NCBI GenBank assembly: GCA_017621975.1
Contig: JAGARW010000048.1
Span: 1 to 51,053 of the forward strand
Source of the DNA: Lachnospiraceae bacterium
GTDB taxonomy: Bacteria; Bacillota; Clostridia; Lachnospirales; Lachnospiraceae
Length of the DNA stretch: 51,053 bases
Direction of reading: 5' to 3'
Part shown: in pieces, positions 8,302 to 17,316 of the stretch
Layout: the number at the start of each line of letters is the position of its first letter
Numbering within the stretch: position 1 is the stretch's first letter
The notes under the pieces: model-generated
What the model was told of the DNA's origin: nothing
Database searches by the model: none
Seen by the model: only the letters and a program-made list of their open reading frames with translations
Program-made: the position numbers and the translations under genes

Positions 8302-9322
8302 AACAAGATTTCGAAAAATAACGTTTGCTATCGTGCTGCTTGCCATAACGGCAGGCTTATGCGCCTGCGGGATGTTTCCGGAATTTGAGGCGGATATTGA
8401 GGAAAACCCGGAAAGCCAGACGGAGAAGCTGATCGTGATCGGGTATTCGCAGCTCGGGAGCGAGTCGATCTGGAGAACGGCGAATACGGCGTCCATGCAG
8501 AAGGCGTTTACAAAAGAAAACGGCTTTTTTCTCATTATGGAAAACGGCAGGCAGCGGCAGGAAAACCAGATCAAGTCGATCAGAAGCTTTATTTCCCAGA
8601 GGGTCGATTATATTGTGTTTTCGCCGGTAACGGCGACCGGATGGGATACGGTGCTGCAGGAGGCGAAGGACGCGGGCATACCCGTGATTATTACGGACCG
8701 CATGATCGACGTCGCGGATGAGAGCTTGTACACGGCGTGGGTCGGGACGGACGCGCATGCGGAAGGGAAAAAGGCGGGACAGTGGCTGGAGCAGGATCTG
8801 AAAAAAAGAGGACTTCAGTATGAAGACATCAATATCGTGATTCTGACGGGAACGGAAGGCTCTTCCGCTGCAGACGGGCGCAGCGCGGGATTCAAGGAAG
8901 TGGCGCAGCGTTACGACAACTGGCATATTCTGGCGGAGGGCTGCGGCGATTTTACCCCCGCCAAGGGGAAAGAGGTCATGAAAACGTTTCTTAAGGAGTA
9001 TTCCGACATTGATGTGATCGTTTCCCAGAACGACGATATGACGTTCGGCGCGCTTGAAGCGGTGCATGAAGCGGGACTGACGACGGGAATCCGTGGCGAC
9101 ATCATCGTCATTTCCTTCGATGCAACGCGCGAAGCGCTTGAAATGGTGAAAGAAGGAACGATCAACGTGGATATTGAATGCAATCCGGAGCAGGGAGAAG
9201 CGGTTGTGGAATTAATCCGCAGGCTGGAAGCCGGCGAAGAGGTGGAAAAGAAAAATCCCGTAGAGGAGGAAGTATTTTCCATCAGCAACGTCGGGCTGCA
9301 CATGGATGAAAGGACATATTAG
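8291..9322 (+). CDS. Sugar-binding lipoprotein, YtfQ-like, likely sensory partner of the kinase
   Basis: A 343-residue periplasmic-binding-protein-fold lipoprotein. The signal peptide ends in LCAC, so Cys26 is the likely lipidation site. The mature part resembles the transporter protein YtfQ encoded at 12465: both share a Q-x-G-x-ES-x-WR segment, GWDTVLQEA-DAGIP, a run of SQND or CQND before GA, and ISFDAT. The E-x-C-NP segment near the C-terminus is also shared. It lies between the kinase and the response regulator, overlaps the kinase by 11 bases, and has no transporter subunits next to it. It is therefore better explained as the ligand-capturing part of a three-component sensor than as an import protein. 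The ligand is probably arabinofuranose or a related furanose; that is inferred. Confidence 0.85.
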   Translation: MKYKTRFRKITFAIVLLAITAGLCACGMFPEFEADIEENPESQTEKLIVIGYSQLGSESIWRTANTASMQKAFTKENGFFLIMENGRQRQENQIKSIRSFISQRVDYIVFSPVTATGWDTVLQEAKDAGIPVIITDRMIDVADESLYTAWVGTDAHAEGKKAGQWLEQDLKKRGLQYEDINIVILTGTEGSSAADGRSAGFKEVAQRYDNWHILAEGCGDFTPAKGKEVMKTFLKEYSDIDVIVSQNDDMTFGALEAVHEAGLTTGIRGDIIVISFDATREALEMVKEGTINVDIECNPEQGEAVVELIRRLEAGEEVEKKNPVEEEVFSISNVGLHMDERTY

Positions 9323-9373
9323 GCGTATGGAACACGTTTCCGGTCGGAAGCGGCTTAGAATGGAGGAGAAAGA

Positions 9374-10993
9374 TTGATCAAGGTTTTTCTTGTGGAAGAC
9401 GAGAGTATTGTCCGGGAAGGACTTCGTAATAATATGCCGTGGCAGCAGCACGGGTATCAGTTTGTGGGAGAGGCGAGCGACGGAGAAATGGCGCTTCCAA
9501 TGATACGGAAGCTAAAGCCGGACGTATTGTTTACGGATATCAAGATGCCCTTTATGGACGGGCTTGCGCTCAGCCGGATCGTGAGCAAGGAATTCCCGGA
9601 TATGAAGATCATTATTATCAGCGGCTATGACGATTTTGAATATGCAAGACAGGCGATTCAGGTAGGCGTGGAGCAGTACCTGTTAAAGCCGATCACAAAG
9701 ATGACGATGACAAAGGTTTTGTCGGAGCTGAAGGCGAAGATCGAGAGTCAGAGGCAGCAGCGCAATTATCAGGATCAGTTTCAGGATGAAATGCGGGAAT
9801 ACGAAAGATTTTCAAGGCGGACCTTCTTTGAGAAATTGTTTGAAGGGCATATGTCTGTTCAGGAGGTTTATGAAGAAGCGGAAAAGCTTGGTATCGAGAT
9901 CAACGCTCCGTGCTATAATCTGATTTTTGTAAGCCTGCAGGAGCGGCGCAAGCAGGAAAACCGTTATCAGGAATCGAGAGAATTTGCGGGTAAGCAGGAC
10001 GAGCTTCTGCGTTATCTGCTCCGCTATCCTGAGCATCTCGTGTTCCAGTGGAATATCAATACCTATGGAATCCTGTTAAAGGGGGAAAGCGCCCAGATGG
10101 AGGAACTGACGAGCCGCTGCATGGAAAATATCCAGAGAATCTGTCAGAACGCCGATTTTGAATTTGACTGGTACGCCGCGGCGGGAACTCCGGTAGAACG
10201 TCTGAGCTTTCTGACGGAATGTTACAGCAATGTCAATCATATTTTCTCTTATCGTTTTATGATGCCGTCCGTGCATATCCTGACGGAAGAGCTGCTTGGA
10301 GGCGTCCGCACGGAGAAAGAGAGCAGCATCGGCGTTGTGGACTCGGCAAAGGTGGACCCGGAAATTTTGAAGGAGTTTTTGATTACGGGGCGCAGTGATG
10401 AAATAGAAGATTTTACGGAAAGCTATCTGCAAAGCTTGAAGGATGCGCTGCATTCGAAGCTGTTTAGGGATTATCTGACGCTGAGCATCCGTTTTACGAC
10501 GATCGCGTATGTGGAGCGGCTTGGCTGCAGCCAGCAGGAGTTTCTGGAAGCGCTTGGAGAGGACAGGCTTCAGGAAGCGGATATAAGCGCCGAGGATATT
10601 CACGGTTATTTGAGCGGAATGCTGAGAAAGGCGCTTGAGATACGCGACCTTGAAAGCGATAATCAAGGCAAGAAAATTTTGAAGAAAGCATTGGATTATA
10701 TAGAAAGAAATTATGCGCAGGAGTCGCTGTCCTTAAACAGTGTGGCGGGAGCGGTCAATGTGAGCGCAAACTATTTCAGCGCGTTGTTCAGTCAGGAGAT
10801 GCAGAGCACCTTTATCGAATATGTGACGCAGAGGCGTATGGATAAGGCGAAGAAACTCCTGCGGCAAAGCGAAAAACCTTCCGGCGAGATCGCCCTTGAG
10901 GTAGGATATAAGGATCCGCACTATTTCAGCTTTGTTTTTAAAAAAACGCAGGGCTGTACTCCGCGGGAATATCGCAGTCGCTTTCTTTCTTAA
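9374..10993 (+). CDS. YesN-type response regulator with AraC DNA-binding domain
   Basis: A 539-residue two-domain regulator. The receiver domain covers about 1-120: acidic pocket VEDE (7-10), phosphorylation site Asp55 in FTDIKMP, and the conserved Lys105 in LLKP. A central segment of about 300 residues is typical of YesN proteins. The C-terminal AraC/XylS helix-turn-helix pair (about 440-539) ends in the usual HYFSFVFKKTQGCTPREYR. It starts with TTG after GGAGGAG (9362-9368). Being downstream of the kinase and binding protein, it probably activates the sugar importer genes. Its 3' end overlaps the opposing repressor gene by 56 bases; both readings look genuine. Confidence 0.92.
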   Translation: MIKVFLVEDESIVREGLRNNMPWQQHGYQFVGEASDGEMALPMIRKLKPDVLFTDIKMPFMDGLALSRIVSKEFPDMKIIIISGYDDFEYARQAIQVGVEQYLLKPITKMTMTKVLSELKAKIESQRQQRNYQDQFQDEMREYERFSRRTFFEKLFEGHMSVQEVYEEAEKLGIEINAPCYNLIFVSLQERRKQENRYQESREFAGKQDELLRYLLRYPEHLVFQWNINTYGILLKGESAQMEELTSRCMENIQRICQNADFEFDWYAAAGTPVERLSFLTECYSNVNHIFSYRFMMPSVHILTEELLGGVRTEKESSIGVVDSAKVDPEILKEFLITGRSDEIEDFTESYLQSLKDALHSKLFRDYLTLSIRFTTIAYVERLGCSQQEFLEALGEDRLQEADISAEDIHGYLSGMLRKALEIRDLESDNQGKKILKKALDYIERNYAQESLSLNSVAGAVNVSANYFSALFSQEMQSTFIEYVTQRRMDKAKKLLRQSEKPSGEIALEVGYKDPHYFSFVFKKTQGCTPREYRSRFLS

Positions 10994-12044
10994 CTAGCTG
11001 ACAAGGGATCTCCTGATAGGACGGTGAGATCCCTTTGCATTTTTGAAGGATCATCTCGGCGGCCGCCTGTCCCAGTTCATGAGGCTTATGGGCGAGCGAC
11101 GTAATACGCACGGTAGAAAGCTCGCTTAAATAGCTTTGCTCGAAGCTGACGATGGAAATATCTTTCGGTATATGAAGTCCTTTATATTGCAGCTCGCGGA
11201 CGAGATAATAAGCGATTTCGTCGTTATAACAGACGACCGCCGTGCAGCCGGCCAGCCTTTTTTGCAGAAACAGAGACAGAAAATCTGTGTTTTGCTTTTT
11301 TTCAAGTAAATCGTAATCCTCGGAATCAAACCATCCGATCCTGTCTTCGGAGACGGGACGCCCGGCGTCGCGCATGGCGGCGGCGAAGCCGTAATAGCGT
11401 TCCAGTCCTTTTTGGTCGTCCCGCCGGAAAAGCCCTGCGATCTGTTTGTGCCCGCGTGAGAGCAGATACTTGACAAGAAGCTGTCCGCCGTAAAGGTTAT
11501 CGTCCTTTATGTATGGGATGTCCGCCATAGCGGGATAATAATTTTCCAGAAAGAGAAGCGGGACGCCGCTTTTTTTCAGTTTGTCGTAAATATCCTGATT
11601 CGGATTGGGCAGCGCGCTTTTGCAGCCCTCTATCATAAGCCCTCTCAGGGGACGTTCCAATAACTGTTCTAATATCTGCCGTTCCCGGTCTACTCTGTTT
11701 CCCGTAACAAATACCTGACATTTGAAATGGTTTAAGGAAAGCCTGCTTTTAATATCGCTGATTAATGTCGGATAGGTATATTCCTGTTCGTTTGGAACGA
11801 GCAGCCCGATCGTACTGTTTGAGGAATCCGGCAGAATACCGGTCAGATAAATGCCGCTTCCCTGACGGCGCAGTATGAGATTTTCCTGCTCCAGAAGAGA
11901 AAGCGTTTTGCGCACCGTCTGCCTGCTGATGCGATATTTTGCGCACAGCTCCATTTCTGTCGGGAGCTTTTCCGTCCCATTGTTTAAGGAAACGCGTATG
12001 AAGTCCCGAAGCTGGTCTGCTAAAAGCTGATATTTTGTACTCAT
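10938..12044 (-). CDS. GntR/LacI-type transcriptional repressor, AraR-like
   Basis: A 368-residue protein with a GntR winged helix at the N-terminus (about 1-70: LPTEMELCAKYRISRQTVRKTL, with GSGIYL at the wing) joined to a LacI-type sugar-binding domain (about 75-360). This layout is that of Bacillus AraR. It is clearly a paralogue of the repressor at 22188: both have SRQTVR, a KSALPNPN segment, LAGC-AVVCYNDE and a D-SIVS segment. It is transcribed away from ytfQ across a 420-base AT-rich region, so it likely controls that importer and itself. The sugar effector, perhaps arabinose or an arabinofuranoside, is not visible from sequence. Its last 17 codons lie antisense to the response regulator. 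Confidence 0.87.
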   Translation of the reverse strand: MSTKYQLLADQLRDFIRVSLNNGTEKLPTEMELCAKYRISRQTVRKTLSLLEQENLILRRQGSGIYLTGILPDSSNSTIGLLVPNEQEYTYPTLISDIKSRLSLNHFKCQVFVTGNRVDRERQILEQLLERPLRGLMIEGCKSALPNPNQDIYDKLKKSGVPLLFLENYYPAMADIPYIKDDNLYGGQLLVKYLLSRGHKQIAGLFRRDDQKGLERYYGFAAAMRDAGRPVSEDRIGWFDSEDYDLLEKKQNTDFLSLFLQKRLAGCTAVVCYNDEIAYYLVRELQYKGLHIPKDISIVSFEQSYLSELSTVRITSLAHKPHELGQAAAEMILQKCKGISPSYQEIPCQLVKKESDCDIPAEYSPAFF

Positions 12045-12464
12045 GAAAAAATCCTCCGATGAAACTGTAAGATATTCATAAAAAACTATAAGTGTTCACA
12101 ATTTGTTCAAAAAAAATTCATAAAAAATCCAAACAATGAAAGAAAAAAATCATAAAGGAAAGCTGTGTATCGGTAAAATTTACAATGCCTTTATATGAAA
12201 CATGAATGGAATTCTGAGATTAAAAACATAAAAAAATATAAATAATCGTAAAAAAATCACCTTTTTAAACACATAAAAACAAATTTATACTTTTTATATA
12301 AAAGTATACCATATTTGTATTGTAAAATCCACCGAATTCAAGAAATGAGAAGAGGAGGGAATTGACGCAGAAGGGGGAGAACGGTTAAAGTAATGACATA
12401 GGGACGGGAAAGTCCCTGACAAACCTAATCTAATTCAATATCATGAAAGGGAGGAATTTTCAAA
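12045..12464. other. AT-rich divergent control region between repressor and ytfQ
   Basis: No protein is encoded in these 420 bases. The left two thirds are very AT-rich. A perfect palindrome sits at 12286-12308. ATTTGTAT-TGTAAAAT (12313-12328) is an imperfect match to the ATTTGTAC-type half-sites described for Bacillus AraR. Nearer the gene a small hairpin AGGGAC/GTCCCT (12400-12417) lies in the probable leader, followed by the strong site AAAGGGAGG before ytfQ. TTGACG at 12362 has no clear -10 partner, so the promoter is not resolved. Confidence 0.6.
12286..12308. promoter_or_regulatory. Palindromic putative operator upstream of ytfQ
   Basis: TATACTTTT-TATAT-AAAAGTATA, a perfect 9-bp inverted repeat with a 5-base centre, in the divergent region. 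It is AT-only apart from one C and one G, so chance cannot be excluded. Binding by either neighbouring regulator is inferred. Confidence 0.5.
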
Positions 12465-13559
12465 ATGAAAAAGAAGGTTTTAAGCGCACTTCTTAGTGTA
12501 GCAATGGTAGCAACTCTTTTAGTTGGCTGCGGCAGCTCTACAGAAGAAGCGGCGGCTCCGGCAGCAACAGAAGAAGCGGCTTCTACAGAAGAAGCAGCTC
12601 CTGCAGAGACAGAAGCAGCGGCAGAGGAAGAGGCAGCTCCGGCAGCAGACGGCGAACTGATTACAGTCGGCTTTGCACAGGTTGGTCATGAATCTGACTG
12701 GCGTGCAGCTTGTACACAGAACTATCAGGACATCTTCAGCGCAGAGAACGGATATGAATTATCCTTCGTAGACGCTGACAACGACAACGCAGCTCAGATC
12801 GAAGCTGTTCGTGGATTCATTCAGCAGGAACTTGATTACATCATCATCGCTCCTATCGAGACAGCAGGATGGGATACAGTTCTTCAGGAAGCACAGGATG
12901 CAGGTATTCCTGTACTGATCGTTGACCGTTCCGTAGATGCTGATCCTTCTCTGTATGAAGCTCACATCGGATGCGACATGGTTGCAGAAGGTGAGATGGC
13001 TGCTAACTGGTTAGCAGAGTACTTAAACGGCGAAGAAGCTAAGATCCTTGTAATCGAAGGTACAGTAGGCGCTTCCGCAACACTTGGACGTACAGAAGGC
13101 TTCAACAATATCGCAGCAGATCACAGCGAATGGGAAATCCTTGATTCTCAGTCCGGTGACTTCACACAGTCCGGCGGACAGGAAGTTATGGAATCCTACA
13201 TCAAATCCTACAGCGATTTCAACGTAGTTGTATGCCAGAACGATAACGAAGCATACGGCGCAATGGACGCAATGGATGCGGCTGGTATTACATACGGTGT
13301 TGACGGCGACGTAACAATCATTTCCTTCGACGCTACACATGACGGACTTCAGTACACACTGGATGGAAAGATTTCCTGCAACGTAGAGTGCAACCCTCTG
13401 CAGGCTGTATTCGCAGATCAGGTTATCAAGACGCTTGAAAGCGGCGGCACACCTGATGCTGAAACAGTTGTAACAGATGAAGCATTCGTTGCACCTGGTA
13501 TCACAAGCGCGCTTGCAACAACTATGACTCAGGAAGTTCTTGACGGACGTGCATACTAA
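12465..13559 (+). CDS. ytfQ: Sugar ABC transporter substrate-binding lipoprotein, YtfQ-like
   Basis: A 364-residue lipoprotein. The signal peptide ends in LLVGC with Cys22 lipidated, then an Ala/Glu-rich tether runs to about residue 60. The binding fold follows, with GFAQVGHESDWR, DYIIIAPIETAGWD, IPVLIVDRSV and IISFDAT motifs typical of the YtfQ/galactofuranose-binding group. In E. coli YtfQ serves a galactofuranose importer, and relatives in other bacteria serve arabinofuranose; the arabinose genes downstream favour the latter here. Thr is written mostly ACA and Leu often CTT, unlike its neighbours, suggesting high expression. A hairpin follows the stop before the ATPase gene. Its first 24 residues are almost the same as those of ChvE at 18144. 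Confidence 0.9.
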   Translation: MKKKVLSALLSVAMVATLLVGCGSSTEEAAAPAATEEAASTEEAAPAETEAAAEEEAAPAADGELITVGFAQVGHESDWRAACTQNYQDIFSAENGYELSFVDADNDNAAQIEAVRGFIQQELDYIIIAPIETAGWDTVLQEAQDAGIPVLIVDRSVDADPSLYEAHIGCDMVAEGEMAANWLAEYLNGEEAKILVIEGTVGASATLGRTEGFNNIAADHSEWEILDSQSGDFTQSGGQEVMESYIKSYSDFNVVVCQNDNEAYGAMDAMDAAGITYGVDGDVTIISFDATHDGLQYTLDGKISCNVECNPLQAVFADQVIKTLESGGTPDAETVVTDEAFVAPGITSALATTMTQEVLDGRAY

Positions 13560-13582
13560 TTTGAGTTAGGTTCATAGAAATA

Positions 13583-13615
13583 GGGGAGGGTGTCCCAAAC
13601 AGAGACTCCCTCCCT
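13583..13615 (+). other. Intercistronic hairpin between ytfQ and ytfR
   Basis: Arms 13583-13594 (GGGGAGGGTGTC) and 13604-13615 (GACTCCCTCCCT) pair over 12 positions with one mismatch and one wobble. No T-run follows, so it looks more like an mRNA-stabilising hairpin than a terminator; it would favour ytfQ mRNA over the downstream genes. Confidence 0.65.
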
Positions 13616-13652
13616 GTATTATATGGGGCTTAAAACTGTAGGAGGTAGAAGG

Positions 13653-15176
13653 ATGGATAGCAATATCGCTTTAACGATGCGTGGAATATGCATGACATTC
13701 CCTGGGGTAAAAGCTCTGGACAATGTGGATTTTACGCTTAAAAAGGGAGAGATACGGGCTCTGATGGGCGAAAACGGCGCCGGTAAATCCACCTTGATCA
13801 AATGTCTCACAGGCGTTAATAAATTTGAAGCCGGTGAGATACATGTAGACGGGATCGAAGGTCCCATTGTAAATAAAGATACGATGGACGCTCAGAAAAA
13901 GGGCATTTCTACCGTATATCAGGAAGTAAACCTCTGCCCGAACCTTTCGGTAGCGGAGAACTTATATATCGGACGTGAACCGCTGACAAAGATCGGTACG
14001 GTAAACCGCCGCAAAATGAACCAGATGGCGGCGCAGTTGATGAATGATCTGGATCTGGATGTTGACGTTACAAAGAATCTGGAAGAATATTCACTGGCAT
14101 TGCAGCAGATGATCGCGATTGCCCGTGCTGTTGATATGGAAAGTAAGGTTCTGATTCTGGATGAGCCGACTTCTTCCTTGGATGACAACGAGGTTGAGAA
14201 GCTGTTCGGCATGATGCGCAAACTGCGGGATCAGGGCGTTGGCATAGTCTTCGTTACACACTTTTTGGAACAGGTATATGCGGTGTGCGACGGGATCACA
14301 GTATTACGGAACGGAACGCTGGTAGGCGAATATACGATCGAAGAACTCCCGCGCGTAAAGCTGGTAGCAGCTATGATGGGTAAGGATTTCGACGATCTGG
14401 CTTCGATCAAGCCGGAAGGCATTAAGGATTTCTCCAATGTACCGCTTGAGATCGAAGCGAAAGGCCTCAGCCACGAAGGAACGATCAAACCGTTCGACCT
14501 TGACATTCACAAGGGCGAGGTCGTAGGTCTTACCGGACTTCTGGGAAGCGGACGAAGCGAGCTGGCGCGCGCGATTTACGGCGCGGACAGGGCGCAGACC
14601 GGTACTCTGAAAGTAGACGGAAAAGAAGTAAAGATCAAAACGCCGCTCGACGCTATGAACCTCGGCATGGGACTTCTGCCTGACGACAGAAAGGCGGAGG
14701 GTATCATCGGCGATATGTCCGTAAGAGAAAATATCGTGCTTGCGATGCAGGCGAAACTGGGAATGTTCAAAAAGATTCCTATGGCAAAACAGATTGAAAT
14801 TGCCGATAAATTTATTGAAATGCTGCAGATTAAAACAGCCAGCAGAGAAACGTTGATCAAACAGCTCTCCGGCGGTAATCAGCAGAAAGTAATTCTGGCG
14901 AGATGGCTTGCTACGGACCCTGATTTCCTGATCCTTGACGAGCCGACAAGGGGTATCGATATCGGTACGAAGACTGAGATCCAGAAGCTGGTAATTAAGC
15001 TGGCGGAGGAAGGAAAGAGCGTGATCTTCATTTCTTCCGAAATCGAAGAAATGCTTCGTACCTGCAACCGCATGGCGGTACTCCGCGACGGCATGAAGGT
15101 CGGCGAGATCGGTATGGATGAAATGAATCAGGAAGGCGTAATGCATGCAATCGCAGGAGGTGACCATCATGAGTAA
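13653..15176 (+). CDS. ytfR: Sugar ABC transporter ATPase, YtfR-like (two ABC domains)
   Basis: A 507-residue protein with two tandem ABC domains, as usual for ribose/galactofuranose-type importers. Domain 1 has Walker A GENGAGKS (about 39-46) and Walker B LILDEPTSSLD. Domain 2 has the degenerate GLLGSGRSEL in place of Walker A, then LSGGNQQK and [16 protein letters not shown] 13653 is chosen because GGAGG at 13641-13645 sits 7 bases upstream and the protein then starts like its relatives; an earlier in-frame ATG at 13590 lies inside the intercistronic hairpin. The stop overlaps the first permease gene by 8 bases. It energises uptake of the sugar delivered by YtfQ. Confidence 0.92.
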   Translation: MDSNIALTMRGICMTFPGVKALDNVDFTLKKGEIRALMGENGAGKSTLIKCLTGVNKFEAGEIHVDGIEGPIVNKDTMDAQKKGISTVYQEVNLCPNLSVAENLYIGREPLTKIGTVNRRKMNQMAAQLMNDLDLDVDVTKNLEEYSLALQQMIAIARAVDMESKVLILDEPTSSLDDNEVEKLFGMMRKLRDQGVGIVFVTHFLEQVYAVCDGITVLRNGTLVGEYTIEELPRVKLVAAMMGKDFDDLASIKPEGIKDFSNVPLEIEAKGLSHEGTIKPFDLDIHKGEVVGLTGLLGSGRSELARAIYGADRAQTGTLKVDGKEVKIKTPLDAMNLGMGLLPDDRKAEGIIGDMSVRENIVLAMQAKLGMFKKIPMAKQIEIADKFIEMLQIKTASRETLIKQLSGGNQQKVILARWLATDPDFLILDEPTRGIDIGTKTEIQKLVIKLAEEGKSVIFISSEIEEMLRTCNRMAVLRDGMKVGEIGMDEMNQEGVMHAIAGGDHHE

Positions 15177-16245
15177 GTTAAAAGGTTTGACAAAAAAGCA
15201 GTTATTCCTGCCGATATTCAGCATGATCCTGGTTATGCTTGTAAATGTAGTTTATGATATTGCCTGCGGCAATCCTCCTTTGTCCTTTTTCCAGATCGCG
15301 ACGCAGGTGACGACGTCGGGCGACACGATCCTGTTCGGACGTCTGATCGACGTACTAAACAGAGGCAGCGAGGTTGTTATTCTGGCGATCGGCATGACGC
15401 TTGTCGTATCGGCGTCCGCAGGAACGGATATTTCCGTAGGTTCGGTTATGTCGCTTTCCGGCGGTCTGTGCTGTATGCTTCTGGCGGGCTATGGCGTTAC
15501 GAACGTAGACCATTATAAAGTGCCGTTGGTTGTAGGTATTCTTGCAGGTATCCTGTTAGCGATTGTCTGCGGTATCTTTAACGGTTTCTTAGTTGCATAC
15601 CTGAATATTCAGCCTATGGTAGCGACCTTGATCTTGTGGTCGGCCGGTCGTGCGATCGGACTTTTGCTGTGCAACAGCGCGATCGTATATGTGCGCGTTC
15701 CTTCCTTCCAGTTTTTAGGGTCTTATTGCGGACCGATTCCGACGCCGATTCTGGTGGCGGCGGTCTGCGTAGCGATTACAGCGCTGATCCTGAAATTTAC
15801 TGCGGTAGGCACATTCGTACAGGCGGTAGGTATCAACAAGAAAGCGGCGCGTATTTCGGGCTTTAATTCTTCAAAAATCATCCTGATCTGCTACGCGGTA
15901 TGCGGTCTGTGCGCAGGTATTGCAGGTATTGTGGCGACGTCCAGAATCTATTCTGCAGATACGAACAATATCGGTCTGAATATGGAACTGGATGCGATTC
16001 TGGCGGTAGCGCTCGGCGGCAACAGCCTTGGCGGCGGTAAATTCAATCTGGCGGGTTCTATTATCGGCGCATACACCATTCAGGCGATCACAACAACATT
16101 GTACGCGTTGAAAGTTTCTTCCGCGCAGGCTCCCGTATATAAGGCGATTGTCGTTATTCTGATCGTTGTTATTCAGGCGGAACCGGTAAAAGCATATTTC
16201 AAGAAGCTTTCTGCAAAAAAAGCGGCTGCAAAGGAGGCGAACTAG
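15169..16245 (+). CDS. ytfT: Sugar ABC transporter permease, YtfT-like
   Basis: A 358-residue polytopic membrane protein of the RbsC/BPD_transp_2 family with about 8-10 hydrophobic segments. Family motifs include GMTLVVSASAGTDISVGSVMSLSG near residue 80 and the conserved ELDAILAVALGGNSLGGGKF loop in the C-terminal half. The start at 15169 has an ideal GGAGGTGA site and overlaps ytfR by 8 bases, so translation is probably coupled. Together with the next permease it should form the membrane channel. In E. coli the corresponding pair is YtfT and YjfF. Confidence 0.9.
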   Translation: MSKLKGLTKKQLFLPIFSMILVMLVNVVYDIACGNPPLSFFQIATQVTTSGDTILFGRLIDVLNRGSEVVILAIGMTLVVSASAGTDISVGSVMSLSGGLCCMLLAGYGVTNVDHYKVPLVVGILAGILLAIVCGIFNGFLVAYLNIQPMVATLILWSAGRAIGLLLCNSAIVYVRVPSFQFLGSYCGPIPTPILVAAVCVAITALILKFTAVGTFVQAVGINKKAARISGFNSSKIILICYAVCGLCAGIAGIVATSRIYSADTNNIGLNMELDAILAVALGGNSLGGGKFNLAGSIIGAYTIQAITTTLYALKVSSAQAPVYKAIVVILIVVIQAEPVKAYFKKLSAKKAAAKEAN

Positions 16246-16246
16246 G

Positions 16247-17272
16247 ATGAAAAAGGTAAAAATCAGCAGCAATAACATTTTGCTTTTAATCACCATTGCC
16301 CTGTTCGTCGTTATGTATGGATTGGGCTGCGTTGTATACGCTTCCAAAGGCTTTACACATTTACAGACATTTTTAAACGTACTTATCAACAATGCCGGAC
16401 TGATCTGTGTTGCGGCAGGTACGACCTGCGTCATGCTGACAGGCGGTATTGATATTTCCGTAGGCTCGGTTGTCGCGATGGACTGCATGATTCTGGCTGT
16501 CGGTATGGAACAGAAAGGAATCAGCAGCGTTGTACTGATGCTCCTCGTATTGGCGATCGGTCTTCTGTTCGGTCTGGTACAGGGCTATCTGATCGCTTAC
16601 CTGAAGATACAGCCCTTTATCGCGACGATGGCGGGTATGTTCTTTGCAAGAGGTATGACGGCGGTTATCAGTACGGAGCAGGTAAGTATCGTCAGCGATA
16701 AGCTGTTCGTAGGCTTATCCAATGCAAAAGTAAACATTCCGTTCGGAATCGGCGCTTATACAAATAAAAAAGGAATCCTTCAGATCCCTTATGTGCGCCC
16801 TACAGTTATCGTTGCGATTTTAGTCGTTGTCCTGATTTATCTGATGCTGAAATACACAAAATTCGGCAGAAGCATTTATGCGGTAGGCGGCAACCAGACG
16901 TCCGCGACTCTGATGGGTCTGAACGTAGCGAAGACAACGATGCTGACTTACGTACTTGCAAGCTTCCTGTGCTCGATCGGCGGTATCTGCTACTGTCTGA
17001 ATACGATGAGCGGTACGACGACGCAGGCGAGCGGCTTTGAAATGGATGCGATTTCATCAGCGGTCATCGGCGGTACGCTTCTGACGGGCGGCGTAGGAAA
17101 TATCGTTGGTACGCTGTTCGGCGTATTGATCAACGGCACGATTTCCACACTGGTTAAGAGTCATGGTAAGCTGAACAGCTCCTGGCCGAACATCATCACA
17201 GCGATCCTGCTCTGCTTCTTTATCGTATTGCAGGCAATCTTTGCAAAGATCAAGGAAGCGAAGAAGGCTTAA
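16247..17272 (+). CDS. yjfF: Sugar ABC transporter permease, YjfF-like
   Basis: A 341-residue permease of the same family as the preceding gene. It carries GTTCVMLTGGIDISVGSV and EMDAISSAVIGGTLLTGGVG, the two conserved loops. It begins one base after the ytfT stop, with AAAGGAGG inside the end of ytfT. It completes the four-gene furanose-type importer. A terminator lies about 45 bases after the stop. Confidence 0.9.
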   Translation: MKKVKISSNNILLLITIALFVVMYGLGCVVYASKGFTHLQTFLNVLINNAGLICVAAGTTCVMLTGGIDISVGSVVAMDCMILAVGMEQKGISSVVLMLLVLAIGLLFGLVQGYLIAYLKIQPFIATMAGMFFARGMTAVISTEQVSIVSDKLFVGLSNAKVNIPFGIGAYTNKKGILQIPYVRPTVIVAILVVVLIYLMLKYTKFGRSIYAVGGNQTSATLMGLNVAKTTMLTYVLASFLCSIGGICYCLNTMSGTTTQASGFEMDAISSAVIGGTLLTGGVGNIVGTLFGVLINGTISTLVKSHGKLNSSWPNIITAILLCFFIVLQAIFAKIKEAKKA

Positions 17273-17316
17273 CGGACAGAATCCGAATCAAAGTACTCTT
17301 ATTAAGAAAAGAATGG

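Noticed and set aside
12045-12464. Riboswitch in the ytfQ leader
   Set aside because: Only a small hairpin is seen; none of the conserved riboswitch cores I know is present.
14304-15224. 306-codon minus frame under ytfR
   Set aside because: Antisense by-product of codon bias; the sense strand has the conserved ABC motifs.
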